Part shown: in pieces, positions 17,745 through 27,731 of the stretch
Numbering within the stretch: position 1 is the first letter of the stretch
Layout: each line of letters starts with the position of its first letter
Position numbers and translations under genes: made by a program
Notes under the pieces: model-generated
Databases searched by the model: none
Told to the model about the DNA's origin: nothing
What the model saw: only the letters and a program-made list of their open reading frames with translations
From: a virus
DNA: 38,377 bases
Strand: one strand, 5' to 3'
IMG/VR virus record: IMGVR_UViG_3300009285_003105
Location: 1 to 38,377 of that record

Positions 17745-19138
17745 ACGGCGATTTCCTCGACTGATAGCCGGACGGCGGAAATACCGCCGAATACGCGGCC
17801 GGCGGACACGCCGTTGATGTATATGGTCCCGGTGGTCGTGCCGATATGTATCTTGAAAGTCGTCGCCACAATCGTGCCGGCGGCCATCTCGTACACGAGT
17901 GATAACGTCTTGCGGGTGGTGGCGGCAAAATATTCCTGGACCCCCGCCAGGGCGCCCGCCGTCGAGTCTTGAAACAGGACCATTGAGCCCAGGACTAAAA
18001 TCGTAGGATCGCCCCCGATATGGCCGCTGGCGCAGCGGATGACCAACCTATTGTTGGCGTTCGTCGGCGTGATAGGTACCGTCAGGATTTGAACACCCTC
18101 GGTATTTTGCGGAATCGTGTCATCGTCGGGGATATACGGCGTGGTTATGGAGGCGTAGGTGGTATACGGCGTCGCCTCGACGCGCTGAATGAGTTTGCCG
18201 CCGTAGATGGCCCGTCCAGTCTTTTTTCTCGGATGTATCGTGAATACCGTAGTGGACTTGGCCCGGACCAATACTCTGTCCCCTGTTTCCGCCACGAAGT
18301 TGGCGTCACCATCCACTTCCAGGTTGGCGTTGTCGATGAAGGTGTGCGTGGTGTTGCAATAGAGTTCCACTTCCGCTCCCGCTTGCGGCGCATCGGCGAA
18401 GTCGGTGAAGCTCACGGCCGCGCCGGTGAGCGTGACGTAATTCCCCAGACCCCATGGGTTCATGGTCGTGGCGTGGGCGGCGATGGAAGCATTGGCTTCA
18501 ATGACCGATGCGCCGGACATGGTAATAGGCCCAGTAAAAGTGTTCGCTACATTTAATGTCGGGATTGTGCCTAAATCGAGATTCTTATCCGGTATGATGA
18601 TGGTTCTGTCCGCCGTCGGATTGGTGAGAATTAATGATGTTTCATAACCATCATCTGTCGCTCCCTCGAAAATCAACGGTGTTCCACCTTGCAAAACGGT
18701 TGCGGTCAAATCCAGCTTGCCGCCGATAGATCGGGTTCCAGATTCGACGATAGTACCGTTTCCGGAAGTCCATATTTTTTCGTGATATACCGGTCCGTTG
18801 AAAGTCAGAGTGATCCCAGATGCTACATTGAAGTAGCAACCATTCGGAACGATGCAAGCAAAGTTGGAGGCAAGAGTAAGATTTTCATCTATTGTCCATG
18901 TGCCAGGATTGAAGATTAGAGCCACCGATAACGCGCCAATGGCATCCGCGGCTTTTTGGATCGTGGATTTGGTATAAGATATTCCACCTCCGTAAATTTG
19001 CAAAACATCAACAGTAACTCCAATCTTCAACCCGACGATGGTTCCGCCAGTGGAATCTTTTCGAGAAGTCGTTTTGTCACGTCCATCCCATAACGAAAGA
19101 TCGGCGCGTATGATTTTATCTTTTATAATTGTCGTCAT
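17741..19138 (-). CDS. tail spike/fibre-type protein
   Basis: This is a 465-residue, beta-rich protein, long in Thr, Ile, Gly and Asn. The N-terminal 80 residues would attach to the virion. Residues about 50-230 have the repetitive short-strand character of a right-handed beta helix (with STIQKAADAIGA, common before such folds). A collagen-free C-terminal half with GTIYINGVSAG near the end follows. It is probably the receptor-binding spike or fibre, based on composition and on position at the end of the structural block, before lysis. No glycosidase motif is seen. The start overlaps the upstream stop (ATGA). Confidence 0.65.
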   Translation of the reverse strand: MTTIIKDKIIRADLSLWDGRDKTTSRKDSTGGTIVGLKIGVTVDVLQIYGGGISYTKSTIQKAADAIGALSVALIFNPGTWTIDENLTLASNFACIVPNGCYFNVASGITLTFNGPVYHEKIWTSGNGTIVESGTRSIGGKLDLTATVLQGGTPLIFEGATDDGYETSLILTNPTADRTIIIPDKNLDLGTIPTLNVANTFTGPITMSGASVIEANASIAAHATTMNPWGLGNYVTLTGAAVSFTDFADAPQAGAEVELYCNTTHTFIDNANLEVDGDANFVAETGDRVLVRAKSTTVFTIHPRKKTGRAIYGGKLIQRVEATPYTTYASITTPYIPDDDTIPQNTEGVQILTVPITPTNANNRLVIRCASGHIGGDPTILVLGSMVLFQDSTAGALAGVQEYFAATTRKTLSLVYEMAAGTIVATTFKIHIGTTTGTIYINGVSAGRVFGGISAVRLSVEEIAV

Positions 19139-19338
19139 ATTTCGTCCAAAGTGTTTATTCCGTGCAGGATATCGCCTGCGATGGATTCGATGGTTAGGGA
19201 ATCTTGAATCGTTGAATTGCCGCGATTGCCCTCAAGTTTATCCAGGCGATCGGAAATAGATGCCAGAATCTGATTCAGCATTGATTCCATATCGTTTACC
19301 GCCTTATTCCCGGATAACTGGTAAAAAACCGTTTTCAT
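19135..19338 (-). CDS. small coiled-coil late protein
   Basis: This is a 67-residue protein with a central helix of heptad character (MESMLNQILASISDRLDKLE). The ATG at 19338 overlaps the end of the internal virion protein, and its stop overlaps the spike start (both ATGA). Tight coupling between virion genes suggests a small virion or assembly protein, perhaps a spike chaperone or connector; this is inference. Confidence 0.6.
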   Translation of the reverse strand: MKTVFYQLSGNKAVNDMESMLNQILASISDRLDKLEGNRGNSTIQDSLTIESIAGDILHGINTLDEI

Positions 19339-21065
19339 TCGCCTGCCGCCCAATCCGTCGCAGCTCGTCCGCCGATATTCGCCGATTCGGCAATCAAGGT
19401 GGAAAACACCCCCTTCGGCTGCATGACATTACGAGCTAAAATCATTGTTCCCAGCATTCCAGGAATCATAAGTCCGGGATTGGCATAAGTTGCGGCTCCT
19501 AGACCGATTGCTTGCTCAATGGGCAAAATTTTGGATGTTCCGCGCTCGAATTTAGCCATATCCTTCGCGGTGTATGTCCCCAAATCCGCCAGTGCTTCGA
19601 GATTTTTGAGTATATGCGGCTGGTCTTTATAAGCCTCGGTGAGCACTCGGCGATTGCGCTCAATGATGGTTTTTAACTTTTGACCGTCGAGAATCCACAT
19701 CCCCGGTAGTTGTGCAGATTCCTTGCTCGCGTTTTTGAACATCGCCGCCAGATTGGAAGCCCGCATATCGTCATAAGACGACTTCGGTAATTTTTGTTTC
19801 AGGAAGTTCATCAATCCAATATTTTCATCGGTAAAGACTTTAGTCGCTAGATTCGGCGGCTCAAAACCTTTGGCGATTGCGGCCTTCGTTTGGCGCGCGG
19901 TTGTCCCCGTCAAGGCTCCAATGATTTCCTTGAATCCAGCATTTGCTAACTCAAGCTTGGATACGTCGGCCCCGTGCCGGGTAAAATCCGATTTGATCGC
20001 CGTTCTCAGAAATTCCAGATATTTTTTGTCTCTCTTCGCGCCGATCTCGCCGATCTGACGCAGAGCTGTTTCAAGACTGTCCGCCGGGAGAGTGCCGCCT
20101 TTACCAATGCGATTGAGCTTGTCTTGGGCAAAGACTCGTAATGCGTTGTCCTGGGCGTCGAGTTTTATTTTTCTCAGAATGTTGGATGTTTCCACGACAT
20201 TGATTTTGGTATTGCGCCCGACCTGATCCAAAAATTGAGTCGCTGCGATTTTAGCTTCGGTTTCAGCTTGAGAAAAAACCTGCCGAAAAGCCTTGACTGC
20301 TTCTTGATTAGCGATCTCGGGCGGTTTTAATTGGCCAATCTGTCGCGGCAATTCTTCCCCCATCACCTGATTCATTCGAGTAATCGCGCGTCTACGATAG
20401 AAATCTTTCGTCACCCTGCCGGGCAGAAGATATTCCGAAGCCCCAGATTCCACTTTTCGCACAAACGAAGGGGCAAGCGTGGATTGTTCAACTGGAATTT
20501 TATATTGTTTTGCAGTTTCGGCAGCAATTTTTGCAGCGGGGGACATAGATGCCCGAAGGTATCCGGGGGCTAAAGTTGCGGTCATTGAACCACCGAGCAA
20601 TTCCCATAACGCCATTTCTGTTCCACTGGATAAGCCCGCTTTCCCGATTGACCCAGCGGTCGCTTCCGGTTTGGCTTGTTCTCGGATCATGCCTCCGGCT
20701 CCACCCCCCGCAAAAGCGGCGGGAACTTTAGTCAGCGCCTGGGAAGCCAAATACTTTATCGCGGGCGAAAGCCTGGCGGCCCAAATCGGTAGCGCGGCCG
20801 GCGGTACTGCGGCGGAAGCAGCAGTAGCTAATAGGATCGGCGCCCATTCCTTCGCGGTCTGGGATGGTGGCCCCATGAAAGTTTCCCGCAAGGAACGCCC
20901 TGGTTGGATTTGTCCCATTCCCGGTTCGTTCTGCATCCGCGTCAAAGCCGCCGCTTGCTCCGGCGAATCTTTCGGTATTTCAGGAATTGCTAGATCGGCA
21001 AAATCAACGGATTTAGGGGTGTTGGAATTTTGAGGTTTCTTTACAAGATCGGCGAAATCGATCAT
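19335..21065 (-). CDS. internal virion / ejection-type protein
   Basis: This is a 576-residue helical protein. The first 60 residues hold two short FADL motifs (IDFADLVKK, VDFADLAIP). An alanine/glycine/proline-rich region (about 70-130) that could insert in membranes follows, then long helices. A similar arrangement occurs in ejection proteins of P22- and T7-like phages, which leave the capsid during infection to build a channel across the envelope. No lytic transglycosylase motif is visible. The gene overlaps the previous one by four bases. Confidence 0.6.
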   Translation of the reverse strand: MIDFADLVKKPQNSNTPKSVDFADLAIPEIPKDSPEQAAALTRMQNEPGMGQIQPGRSLRETFMGPPSQTAKEWAPILLATAASAAVPPAALPIWAARLSPAIKYLASQALTKVPAAFAGGGAGGMIREQAKPEATAGSIGKAGLSSGTEMALWELLGGSMTATLAPGYLRASMSPAAKIAAETAKQYKIPVEQSTLAPSFVRKVESGASEYLLPGRVTKDFYRRRAITRMNQVMGEELPRQIGQLKPPEIANQEAVKAFRQVFSQAETEAKIAATQFLDQVGRNTKINVVETSNILRKIKLDAQDNALRVFAQDKLNRIGKGGTLPADSLETALRQIGEIGAKRDKKYLEFLRTAIKSDFTRHGADVSKLELANAGFKEIIGALTGTTARQTKAAIAKGFEPPNLATKVFTDENIGLMNFLKQKLPKSSYDDMRASNLAAMFKNASKESAQLPGMWILDGQKLKTIIERNRRVLTEAYKDQPHILKNLEALADLGTYTAKDMAKFERGTSKILPIEQAIGLGAATYANPGLMIPGMLGTMILARNVMQPKGVFSTLIAESANIGGRAATDWAAGE

Positions 21066-22246
21066 TGGATTCGAGAGCGTTCCATGTACATTTTAATCGC
21101 TTCCTCGTCTGTGTAGTTCGGTGGCACATTTCTTATGTCTGCTCCATCCGGAGCCGTGACGGTACGCGGCTTTGGACGAGGCGGTAATCCCCCTGCGTTT
21201 CTGCGTTCTTCAATCCGTTCGCGCATTGTCTCGGGTAGAGATGTCATGATGGTGTCAAGATTCCCTTCCATTAAAGATTCGAGATTTTTTAATTTTTGTT
21301 CTGCAAGGCCCTTGCGGGTAAGGTCTTGAATATTCGGCACGAACGATAGCATCAGTCTATCGAATTCATCCGGCCGGGCAGCGACCCCCGATAACAACAG
21401 AAGCTGTCCCGTAATCGCGGGGATAATCGCAAGCTTGACTTCTCGTCCAGCGCCTATTCCTCCACCGGGAACGCCCATTTGAAAAATGGTTTTTTCATTT
21501 ATCGAACCATCGGGATTAAATAGTATCCCACGGGCGTGTTTCAGCAATCGAAGTCCTTCGTTCATATAAGCCAGTCGCGTGGTCTCCGAAGTAGGCATTT
21601 TATCCGTGAGTTTGAATTCCCCGGATTCTAAAATTTGCCGGGTTGTTTTCCCCGCCGGATACTCGCCTTTCGGTCCCCTGTATAACATGGCTTCGGTGGC
21701 TGATAGGGGTTTGTCCAACTCAGATATCCCGAAATGCAATTTCGGCGATTCGCCCGGCTTCACGTCGAGGGCACGTAGTTGCAATCCCATTTTCCCCGCA
21801 AGTTCTCCCGATGCCAGCCAATCGGCGATACCTCCCCCCTGTCTTAACATCAATTCCGGGCGAATCCCCGCCTGTAATCCCCACGCCTGTCCTTGAGGCG
21901 TCGCAAGAATCTGTGTCAAATCCACGGGAGCGTTTGGCTGTGGAATCGCCTCCGGTTGTGGAGTTTGTAGATTCTGCAACGGCCCCTGTCCGGAGAACTG
22001 CGATTGCTGGGTGAAATCGGCGACCGAGGACGGAACGGCCGTTTGTTGCGGAGGTTGTGGCATTCCCTGAAACAGAAGCCCGGTGATTTTCCCCAGCGCG
22101 TTTTTTACAGATTCTTGTTGTTCAAGTTGAAGCTTGAACATTTTAACCTGCATTTTTTTGTATTCATCGGACCACTGCTGCTGAGTGGCCCGGTCCATAG
22201 ATTGACCGACGCCCTGCGCCAAACCGGAAAGAAACGAATTAGCCAT
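21062..22246 (-). CDS. internal virion protein-like, unknown function
   Basis: This is a 394-residue protein. It has a helical N terminus (MANSFLSGLAQGVGQSMDRA), a glutamine/proline-rich linker at about 58-105, and a mixed C-terminal part ending NYTDEEAIKMYMERSR. Three consecutive large genes of this style (19335, 21062, 22239) lie where podoviruses carry their ejection proteins. It is assigned by position and composition only. It overlaps both neighbours by a few bases. Confidence 0.55.
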   Translation of the reverse strand: MANSFLSGLAQGVGQSMDRATQQQWSDEYKKMQVKMFKLQLEQQESVKNALGKITGLLFQGMPQPPQQTAVPSSVADFTQQSQFSGQGPLQNLQTPQPEAIPQPNAPVDLTQILATPQGQAWGLQAGIRPELMLRQGGGIADWLASGELAGKMGLQLRALDVKPGESPKLHFGISELDKPLSATEAMLYRGPKGEYPAGKTTRQILESGEFKLTDKMPTSETTRLAYMNEGLRLLKHARGILFNPDGSINEKTIFQMGVPGGGIGAGREVKLAIIPAITGQLLLLSGVAARPDEFDRLMLSFVPNIQDLTRKGLAEQKLKNLESLMEGNLDTIMTSLPETMRERIEERRNAGGLPPRPKPRTVTAPDGADIRNVPPNYTDEEAIKMYMERSRIQ

Positions 22247-23198
22247 GTTTAGCGATCCTATAGAGACAATCCCAGATCATTCGAGCGATGATTCGAACGA
22301 AAAAGTTTCGTCGCACCCAGCGCGCCCATGTTTTACCGTGTTTCTTATACAACCGGCAAAACCGGCCCAATAGAGAGAAATCCGCCTGATGATCGTGAAC
22401 AAACATCCTGATTGTCATTGTTTTTTTATTCTCACCATATAACGCAATAGCGACCCAACAAATCATTGAACCAATAATCAATCCAAGCCCTTGACCCGTT
22501 CCCGACTTCGCAGCGGCGTTTTGTTGCGCATTCGCGGCGGCGAGCTGTGCTTGTATTCCACCAGCGGCGCCAAGTCCCGACATTCCGGTCTGCATTCCAC
22601 CCGAGGCAAGAGTAAAAGCGCGATTAAGTTCATCCTGGTATATCTGCCCCATTCCCGCTGTCAGCCCCGCGGCGCGACCTTTTTCCAGATCGGTTAAAGC
22701 GCCGATGAGCCCTCCGCCCTGCGGAATTGAGGAAAGGACATTTTGTCTGGCAGTCCCATATTGCGACTCCATCGCGTTCTTGATTTGGGCGTAGATGGGA
22801 TTCTGCGTGACATCGTAAGGCTGGCCGGTTGGTTCAAATGTAGTTTCGGCTACAGTCTGAGAAGGAGCCACCCCTGCGCCGTAAATTGGGGTAAAGCCCC
22901 AGGTTTTCGGATTAACCCCCGCGGCCTGCCATTCCTGGGCGGTCCTTCCGCCGGAACGTCCGGCTGAGTCGAATCCTTCTCCGCCCCCCGGAGCCCAGCC
23001 GATGATATTCTGTCCCCCCTGACTATATGCCGGAGCAGCTATTTGTCTTGTAATTGTCTTCGGTTGCACCCCAAACAGCCCCATTGCGCGATTGATGAAC
23101 TGCTGACGCAACGGGTCGGTTTGCTGAAAGAATTGTTCCGATAGCCCGGCCAGTTTTTCAGAGGCCGGACTGGTTGTGCTGCCGTCGTCTTTACCCAT
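22239..23198 (-). CDS. internal virion protein-like, glycine/alanine-rich
   Basis: This is a 319-residue protein. The first 240 residues are rich in Gly, Ala and Gln (QNIIGWAPGGGEGFDSAG, GGMQTGMSGLGAAGG), and a hydrophobic stretch with IIGSMICWVAIALYG follows. A basic, aromatic tail (MTIRMFVHDHQADFSLLGRF and beyond) ends it. Similar tails on phage virion proteins occur next to tail nozzle genes. A role in DNA ejection across membranes is plausible from the membrane-active look. The start is five bases beyond the end of the acetyltransferase-like gene. Confidence 0.55.
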   Translation of the reverse strand: MGKDDGSTTSPASEKLAGLSEQFFQQTDPLRQQFINRAMGLFGVQPKTITRQIAAPAYSQGGQNIIGWAPGGGEGFDSAGRSGGRTAQEWQAAGVNPKTWGFTPIYGAGVAPSQTVAETTFEPTGQPYDVTQNPIYAQIKNAMESQYGTARQNVLSSIPQGGGLIGALTDLEKGRAAGLTAGMGQIYQDELNRAFTLASGGMQTGMSGLGAAGGIQAQLAAANAQQNAAAKSGTGQGLGLIIGSMICWVAIALYGENKKTMTIRMFVHDHQADFSLLGRFCRLYKKHGKTWARWVRRNFFVRIIARMIWDCLYRIAKHG

Positions 23199-23201
23199 TA
23201 T

Positions 23202-23753
23202 TTAATCTTTTTGTAGATGGTTAGATTCGAAATAAAATAGCATGGCTGATGTTTTTTTGCCCCGATAGGCGTCATGAACGACATGCGGGATTTTCCCAAC
23301 AGCCTTGCCACCGAGGTTGCGGATATATTTTAACGCTCGGGAATTTGCCGTCGGCACCAGCCCGAGTATTATGTCAAAAACATGATTTCCATTCATATTA
23401 AAATTGAACCAATATTTTAAAATTTCTTTTCCCAGAGGAAGGGTATTCTTGCCCCAGGCTTCACGAAAAAAACAAAAATGCCCGAAGGCATAATTTCCTT
23501 TTGGCGATGTCAGCCAAGCGAAACCGGACAATTTTCCATCGGCCAGGATAAAAACCGGATAATTGCCGGGATTTTTGAAAAAGACCGACATCTCCTCAGC
23601 AGATCGTATTGTCCCGTCGCAAAAAATAACATGCAATATTTTGTCTTCGATTAGCTTGTCATAAACTCTAATTAGAATGTCATCTTTTACAGTCCAGACA
23701 TCATCAGACTGAACGAATGGAACAAGAATAATTTCGGGCTCTGCAATTGTCAT
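23202..23753 (-). CDS. GNAT-like acyltransferase family protein of the tail block
   Basis: This is a 183-residue protein. The C-terminal half (LGLVPTANSRALKYIRNLGG, followed by KAVGKIPHVV) matches the acetyl-CoA-binding end of GNAT-fold proteins that several podoviruses encode among their tail genes. It may modify a virion or host protein, or serve structurally. The ATG at 23753 overlaps the nozzle stop (ATGA). An upstream in-frame start would overlap the nozzle gene by 60 bases and is rejected. Confidence 0.6.
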   Translation of the reverse strand: MTIAEPEIILVPFVQSDDVWTVKDDILIRVYDKLIEDKILHVIFCDGTIRSAEEMSVFFKNPGNYPVFILADGKLSGFAWLTSPKGNYAFGHFCFFREAWGKNTLPLGKEILKYWFNFNMNGNHVFDIILGLVPTANSRALKYIRNLGGKAVGKIPHVVHDAYRGKKTSAMLFYFESNHLQKD

Positions 23754-25828
23754 TCGACTTCGGCGGCGTATATCGTCGCTGGCCCCGTACCGGAGATTTT
23801 CAGCGCACATCGCTTTCCATTGCCGGTCGAGATATGTCTATATCGTACATCGCGCGTGCCGCCGATCGAATGCGTTTGTAAGGCCGACCCATCCACGACC
23901 ACCACGCCGGAACAATCGGATGCGGAAGCCGCGTCTACGTCGTATTTCGCCCAGCGCGGGAAATGTCTACGTGTCTGAAGTGTATAGTCCATTGATTGGA
24001 CCTCCCATGAGATAGCCTGTCCGGAATCGGTTGTCACGGAGGCATCGTTCAGCACGCGCAGAAAACCAATCGTATCCCCCGCCAAAATCCGGTTGTTCGT
24101 ATAATCCGTCGCCAAAACACGAATCTTAATTTGCGAACCGTCGTTGTAAGTGAAATACGTCAACCGGTTTGTATCCAAATTCAACAACAGGAAATGCGCC
24201 GGATAATCAGTGGAGGAAGAGTATCCAAACCACAAATAATTCCCGAAGTTATATAGCCAGGCAGTGTTCATGCTCGTGATTCCGGGAACATCATTGATGG
24301 TTTCGCCCCGGAAAATCGGTTCGAGCGATTGTTCAGAAAGCTTTATGTCCTCTCCAGCAAACAAATAAATCCCGTCTCTCCCCGTGTGATAAATACCCTT
24401 GCCCTTGACCGATATCGCCCCGAAAATACCTTGGGCACCGGTCTTGGCGCTGAGTTTTATGGGGATCATGTTGCCATGTCCCGTCCCCTGAATCAGATAA
24501 ATATCACTCGCAGTTAGAACATACAATTGACCATTGTGGAAAACTCCCGTCTTCAATGGGAATTGTGGGATAGAGACTTCGAGATAATATAACGCCGGCC
24601 AGTATTCCGGTTGCTTGGGCTTGGAATAATAAAGCCGATTATCTTTCAGAATAAAGACCGTCCCATCAAAAGCCGGGCCAAGAACGATCCCTCCGACAAG
24701 CGGGCGATCGTGGTCAACTTCGACTTCGGTTCCCAAGTTGGCGTTGCTGGTCGTGGTATCAACATAAGAAGCCCCGCCGGCAGCCAGGTCTTGATCGTAA
24801 TAATAGATCAATCCTCCGCTGGAAGTCCGATAAATCCGAATATGTGTAATCTGAGAATCGGTAGGTGCGGTGAATGTCACTCGCAAAGCCTGGTTTGTCA
24901 GCGATTGCGAACCTGACTCCGGCGATGGATTGGATTCGGAAACAACTACCGATCCGACTTTGCGGCAATAGGTGTATTTAGCTTTATATGTCCCTGTAAG
25001 CCCGGTGCCGGTGGCAGCTAGTGTAGGGGCGTTTGCTGGCGTAGCGATACCCCATTCATAAACATTTGCACCTTCGATGCGTTTACGATCCACGCCATTA
25101 AGCGCGTAGATTTGTTGGGTAGCGTCATTCCAAGCGTTATATGAGATCGCTGACCATTGAGCGTTGGCTGTCCCACTGATGATGGATGATTCGTTCCGAT
25201 AAATCCGAGAGCTGGCGAATACATATCTGTTTCCCCCCTGTTCCAGAATAAAATTCACCGACTCGGTTGAAAGTTTGATTGAAACATTGTCAATGGCAAT
25301 ATCCACCGGTCCGGTCTGCACGAATCGCAGGTAAACAACGGTCGCCGTCGGAATAAACGTGACGGTGTAGTTGCCCGAGGCCGAAAAATCGGTATTATAA
25401 AATTCAACGCCGTTTCCCGATCTAATGGAAACATTCAATAAAGCCGCCGTGGGCGCGATGATATCGAAACTTAATAGGTGCTCTTGTGCTGCCACCACAA
25501 TTGCCTGTTGAACTACCGTCGGCACCGAGGGGGCGCTCAATAGCATGGTCCCAGCCGACCAGGAGACTGTACCCGCAATTACGGTCCAGCCGGAAAGATC
25601 CGAATCGAAAACTCCATTTGAAACCAATTCGGCATTCGACAAAAACGCACTGCTATTTATCTTAGACGATCCATCCCGAACAGTTAACAATCCCCTACGA
25701 TCATTTCGCAAATTTTTACAGCGCGTAAGCGCCTCGGAATATACGACTCCGTTGTTGTTCTGCGCCGGCAGATCGGTTGCGGCAGTTGCCAAGTCCAGAC
25801 TGCCATTGGGTTTGAAAATGAGCGCCAT
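23750..25828 (-). CDS. tail nozzle/hub protein (P22 gp10-like)
   Basis: This is a 692-residue beta-rich protein. The start (ALIFKPNGSLDLATAATDLP and ALTRCKNLRNDRRGLLTVRDG) resembles the N-terminal region of podovirus stabilisation/nozzle proteins. A jelly-roll-like insertion at about 75-190 (NGVFDSDLSGWTV) looks like a carbohydrate-binding module. The rest has repeated blade-like segments (LYYLEVSIPQFPL, NGQLYVLTASDIYLI, GIYHTGRDGIYLF) suggesting a propeller. P22 gp10 is shorter (472), consistent with the insertion here. It would form the lower tail to which spikes attach. Confidence 0.7.
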   Translation of the reverse strand: MALIFKPNGSLDLATAATDLPAQNNNGVVYSEALTRCKNLRNDRRGLLTVRDGSSKINSSAFLSNAELVSNGVFDSDLSGWTVIAGTVSWSAGTMLLSAPSVPTVVQQAIVVAAQEHLLSFDIIAPTAALLNVSIRSGNGVEFYNTDFSASGNYTVTFIPTATVVYLRFVQTGPVDIAIDNVSIKLSTESVNFILEQGGNRYVFASSRIYRNESSIISGTANAQWSAISYNAWNDATQQIYALNGVDRKRIEGANVYEWGIATPANAPTLAATGTGLTGTYKAKYTYCRKVGSVVVSESNPSPESGSQSLTNQALRVTFTAPTDSQITHIRIYRTSSGGLIYYYDQDLAAGGASYVDTTTSNANLGTEVEVDHDRPLVGGIVLGPAFDGTVFILKDNRLYYSKPKQPEYWPALYYLEVSIPQFPLKTGVFHNGQLYVLTASDIYLIQGTGHGNMIPIKLSAKTGAQGIFGAISVKGKGIYHTGRDGIYLFAGEDIKLSEQSLEPIFRGETINDVPGITSMNTAWLYNFGNYLWFGYSSSTDYPAHFLLLNLDTNRLTYFTYNDGSQIKIRVLATDYTNNRILAGDTIGFLRVLNDASVTTDSGQAISWEVQSMDYTLQTRRHFPRWAKYDVDAASASDCSGVVVVDGSALQTHSIGGTRDVRYRHISTGNGKRCALKISGTGPATIYAAEVE

Positions 25829-27012
25829 TAGGCTGGATAGTGCGATGGCAAAACAGCGTGTTTCCGGGGACGATATGGGATGGCGGCAGTCAACCGATAA
25901 TCACGGTCTTGTTTTCGTAACATGAGATAACGCTTGATCATTTCCATCCCCAAATCGTAGCGTTTGCGCCAGTATTCGCGCAGTGACGGAAGTCTTCCGT
26001 CGGTCAATGAACCATAGGCGCGCTCAAGAACTCCGTATTCAATGTACTTTCTAAGAAAGATCGGAAATGGGCTTTCATCTGTATCGTCTTTTAAACCCGT
26101 CGGCTCGATGTCATAAATCAACAAAAAATTATCAGTGGCATCGAGATAACTGATTGTTAACCCCAAATTTTGCGATATCAAACTACCATCATGACGGACA
26201 AGAACACCGGCTGCCGATTCGTTGGCTGATTGTGTTATCATCTCACCGATCCCGGCATCGGCTTCAAACAACCACATTCCATGGGCATACGATTCCATTC
26301 CTGCTCCGAGATCGAGTTCCCAGCCGTGAATATACTGATATGTAACACCGGTCTTGGCGAACGTCCGTCCAGTGACATAATCCGATTCCCAGGAATAGGC
26401 GTAGACATAAACCGGATCGCTGATGTCGGGTTCGTCATCCCATGAAATCGTGGATGGTTTGGGATAAGGATAAAATTCATCGTCGGCCTCACGATAATAA
26501 TAAAGTGGCAATCCCTCGCGCGTGAGCCAAGCGGAATCCGCGGACGTAATTGCTTTCTTTGTTTTATATGCAAGCGGAGTTTTATCGAACGCCAAAAATT
26601 TCACGGTATGAAAGTCTTCCGGAAATTGCACACCAACACGTTCGCAGGATATCCCCACGAATGATTCCCACGATTGCGTTGCGATAGCGGCGGAAGTCGC
26701 GGCGCTATCGAATCCGTATTCGGATTGCGGCTCGAAATCGAAACTATAGGCATAATCCGATTGCTGATGATAGCGCAGACACTGATACAATTTTGTTCCC
26801 TTCAAATAAGAATATTCCCAATCATGCATGTATGTCATCTGATAACGGGGTGGAAAATCCAAAACAGCCGCTGATTCCAGAAATCGCACACGTCGCTGAA
26901 TATCTCTTTGGATGTCGTTATAAGCCGCAAGCAGAAATGATCGAGTCCAAATATTCCCGGATGGATCACGGAGCATCCGTTGTATCCGCGTCAACTGGTT
27001 GCCAAAGTTCAT
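25828..27012 (-). CDS. head-tail connector-type structural protein
   Basis: This is a 394-residue protein rich in Tyr, Asp and Trp, starting MNFGNQLTRIQRMLRDPSGN and followed by a helix (FLLAAYNDIQRDIQRRVRFLE). That N-terminal pattern resembles adaptor proteins of podoviruses. The centre is acidic and beta-rich, and the C terminus is a basic helix (LGMEMIKRYLMLRKQ). It lies between the nozzle and a second adaptor-like gene, so it likely belongs to the neck. It overlaps both neighbours by one to four bases. Confidence 0.6.
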   Translation of the reverse strand: MNFGNQLTRIQRMLRDPSGNIWTRSFLLAAYNDIQRDIQRRVRFLESAAVLDFPPRYQMTYMHDWEYSYLKGTKLYQCLRYHQQSDYAYSFDFEPQSEYGFDSAATSAAIATQSWESFVGISCERVGVQFPEDFHTVKFLAFDKTPLAYKTKKAITSADSAWLTREGLPLYYYREADDEFYPYPKPSTISWDDEPDISDPVYVYAYSWESDYVTGRTFAKTGVTYQYIHGWELDLGAGMESYAHGMWLFEADAGIGEMITQSANESAAGVLVRHDGSLISQNLGLTISYLDATDNFLLIYDIEPTGLKDDTDESPFPIFLRKYIEYGVLERAYGSLTDGRLPSLREYWRKRYDLGMEMIKRYLMLRKQDRDYRLTAAIPYRPRKHAVLPSHYPA

Positions 27013-27665
27013 GGTTTCGGATGATTAAAATCTTTCGTTGTTTGTGCGTGATAGAACCGTTCTTGTGACTGTGGATAAAGATTTATCAATCCCAAGTCAT
27101 GTAAATATCGCTGATGCCAGATAGCAGCTTCCTGTACATCGCCTCTCGATGCGAAGAAATCCGCCACGGCGTAATACACCGCTGTCTGTTGAAATGAAGA
27201 CTTCAAACGTATCCTATCGGTGCTGGATGTCAGTCGCTCCGGAGTTACGATTAAAGAGAGATCCACAACACTGTTCCCACTCGGTACGGGATAGAGCCCG
27301 AGAATATCCGGACCCACGGTAAAATAAAAACTCGGGTTCCCACTGGTCTTGAGCCAATGGGGGTTGAGTTTTTCCAACGGGATCAAATCGGTTTGGATCA
27401 ATCTTCGTTTCTCGTCTGCCAACCACGCATCCGCGATCCATGCCGAGGAACCGCGATTAAGTTTCATCCGATAAAATGCCTGATTGGCGATAAGAGTGAG
27501 CAAATATCGTTCTCTAATCGAACCGGTGATGATTGATATTTCGTCTATCGCATCGTTCAGAGATTCACGAATCGGTTCAAGACCGGCATCGGTATCCGTA
27601 AACACGTCGGGCGAAGATGTATTCTCACCGATGATTTCGAGCACATGTGTTTCCAGTATATTCAT
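27009..27665 (-). CDS. head-tail adaptor-like protein
   Basis: This is a 218-residue protein. The N-terminal helices (ESLNDAIDEISIITGSIRER), the mid-region PSFYFTVGPDILGLYPVPSG and the C-terminal helical bundle (TAVYYAVADFFASRGD) match the layout of phage adaptor proteins that seat beneath the portal. Aromatic-rich FYFTVGPDxLGLYPxP segments are frequent in such proteins. The start at 27665 follows a 66-base gap. Confidence 0.65.
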   Translation of the reverse strand: MNILETHVLEIIGENTSSPDVFTDTDAGLEPIRESLNDAIDEISIITGSIRERYLLTLIANQAFYRMKLNRGSSAWIADAWLADEKRRLIQTDLIPLEKLNPHWLKTSGNPSFYFTVGPDILGLYPVPSGNSVVDLSLIVTPERLTSSTDRIRLKSSFQQTAVYYAVADFFASRGDVQEAAIWHQRYLHDLGLINLYPQSQERFYHAQTTKDFNHPKP

Positions 27666-27731
27666 AACGATAAAGGTGGGGGCGCACGCAGGATAGGGCC
27701 GCGCGCATTAAGGCGTTGCCACCCCCGTAGG

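Noticed and set aside
27675-27726. GC-rich possible terminator between 27665 and 27732
   Set aside because: GGTGGGGGC and GCCACCCCC look complementary but only about five pairs form and no T-run follows a stable stem.
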